Origin: Anaerolineaceae bacterium
GTDB lineage: Bacteria > Chloroflexota > Anaerolineae > Aggregatilineales > Phototrophicaceae
Reading direction: 5' to 3'
Length of the DNA stretch: 64,000 nt
Assembly: GCA_028818375.1 (NCBI GenBank)
Contig: JAPPOB010000007.1
Coordinates: 1 to 64,000 of the forward strand
Shown: piece after piece, positions 63,861 to 64,000 of the stretch
Layout: the number at the start of each line of letters is the position of its first letter
Position numbering within the stretch: position 1 is the stretch's first letter
Made by a program: the position numbers and the translations under genes
Notes under the pieces: model-generated
Database searches by the model: none
The model's input: only the letters and a program-made list of their open reading frames with translations
What the model was told of the DNA's origin: nothing

Positions 63861-64000
63861 ATGCCCTTCCGCCGCACAGGCATTCTGGCGCACCCGCGCC
63901 GCCCGCAGTCCGCGTCCGTCGCTAGGGAAATCGCCGCCCTGCTGCGGGAACGCGGCCTCGAGACCTGGGTGCGCGAGGTGTGGACGGAAGAGGATGTCCG
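63861..64000 (+). CDS. nadK: NAD kinase, N-terminal part (runs off the window)
   Basis: The first 46 codons of a gene that continues past the window edge. The start TGILAHPRRPQSASVAREIA followed by LLRERGLETWVREVWTEED matches the N-terminus of NAD kinases (G-I-x-A-x-P-R-x-P). The enzyme makes NADP from NAD and ATP. The catalytic GGDGT motif lies beyond the window, so the call rests on the N-terminal strand and helix only. CGGAGA precedes the ATG. Confidence 0.7.
   Translation, partial: MPFRRTGILAHPRRPQSASVAREIAALLRERGLETWVREVWTEEDV

Overview
The window is GC-rich bacterial chromosomal DNA, with dense, mostly intact genes, many 4-base start/stop overlaps and frequent GTG/TTG starts. Paralogous F420/flavin-type luciferase-like oxidoreductases, an enolase-superfamily enzyme, M24 hydrolases, secreted SH3b proteins and scattered GGGCGA palindromes suggest a Chloroflexota-like lineage. 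That is an inference from gene content; there is no rRNA here to confirm it. Base 1 begins a 48-base run of C that is probably a contig-end artefact.

Layout. 0.2-5 kb: a secreted SH3b-glycosidase, an ATC-hydrolase-like gene and an inserted DUF262/DUF1524 (GmrSD-like) defence-type gene. 5.1-22.4 kb: a catabolic-looking locus with three NicX-like non-haem-iron dioxygenase paralogues, three M24 hydrolases, an opine dehydrogenase-family enzyme, a class V aminotransferase, an enolase-superfamily enzyme, two luciferase-like oxidoreductases, a MATE exporter and a dipeptide-type ABC importer. 22.6-32.6 kb: glycosyltransferase, AT-rich GHKL-ATPase gene, DUF89 protein, nitroreductase, gatB and a lactate-permease-type carrier. 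32.7-35.3 kb: a BsuBI/PstI-family restriction-modification locus, apparently one fused methylase-endonuclease reading frame broken by one in-frame TAA. 35.4-42.1 kb: helical-repeat protein, LIV-type binding protein, MoxR ATPase, and the housekeeping run cysS-rlmB-frr-uppS. 42.3-49.4 kb: sugar ABC importer, a PD-(D/E)XK-like gene, a sulfatase and a GH51 arabinofuranosidase, reading as a glycan-use locus. 49.4-56.4 kb: SDR, tRNA-Phe, family 4 UDG, WD40-like secreted protein and a heterodimeric ABC exporter. 56.4-63.7 kb: pstB, pstA, pstC and a pstS whose product carries an N-terminal fasciclin domain, plus a decayed remnant of a second pstS. A coiled-coil protein with a RelE-like C-terminus sits between pstC and pstS. 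The window ends inside nadK.

How the parts may work together. The 5-22 kb locus has the parts for importing a small nitrogenous compound (Dpp-type ABC), oxidising it (LLM enzymes), opening a ring (NicX-like proteins with the His/His-x-Asp iron ligands), hydrolysing C-N bonds (M24) and handling amino/keto products (aminotransferase, opine dehydrogenase). The nicotinate-pathway partners nicD, nicE and nicF are absent, so the substrate is unknown. Phosphate uptake genes share an 11-base motif (GTTCCTTAACC) upstream of both pst transcription units. Five defence- or toxin-like genes, visibly less GC-rich than their neighbours, are spread singly between metabolic operons rather than forming one island.
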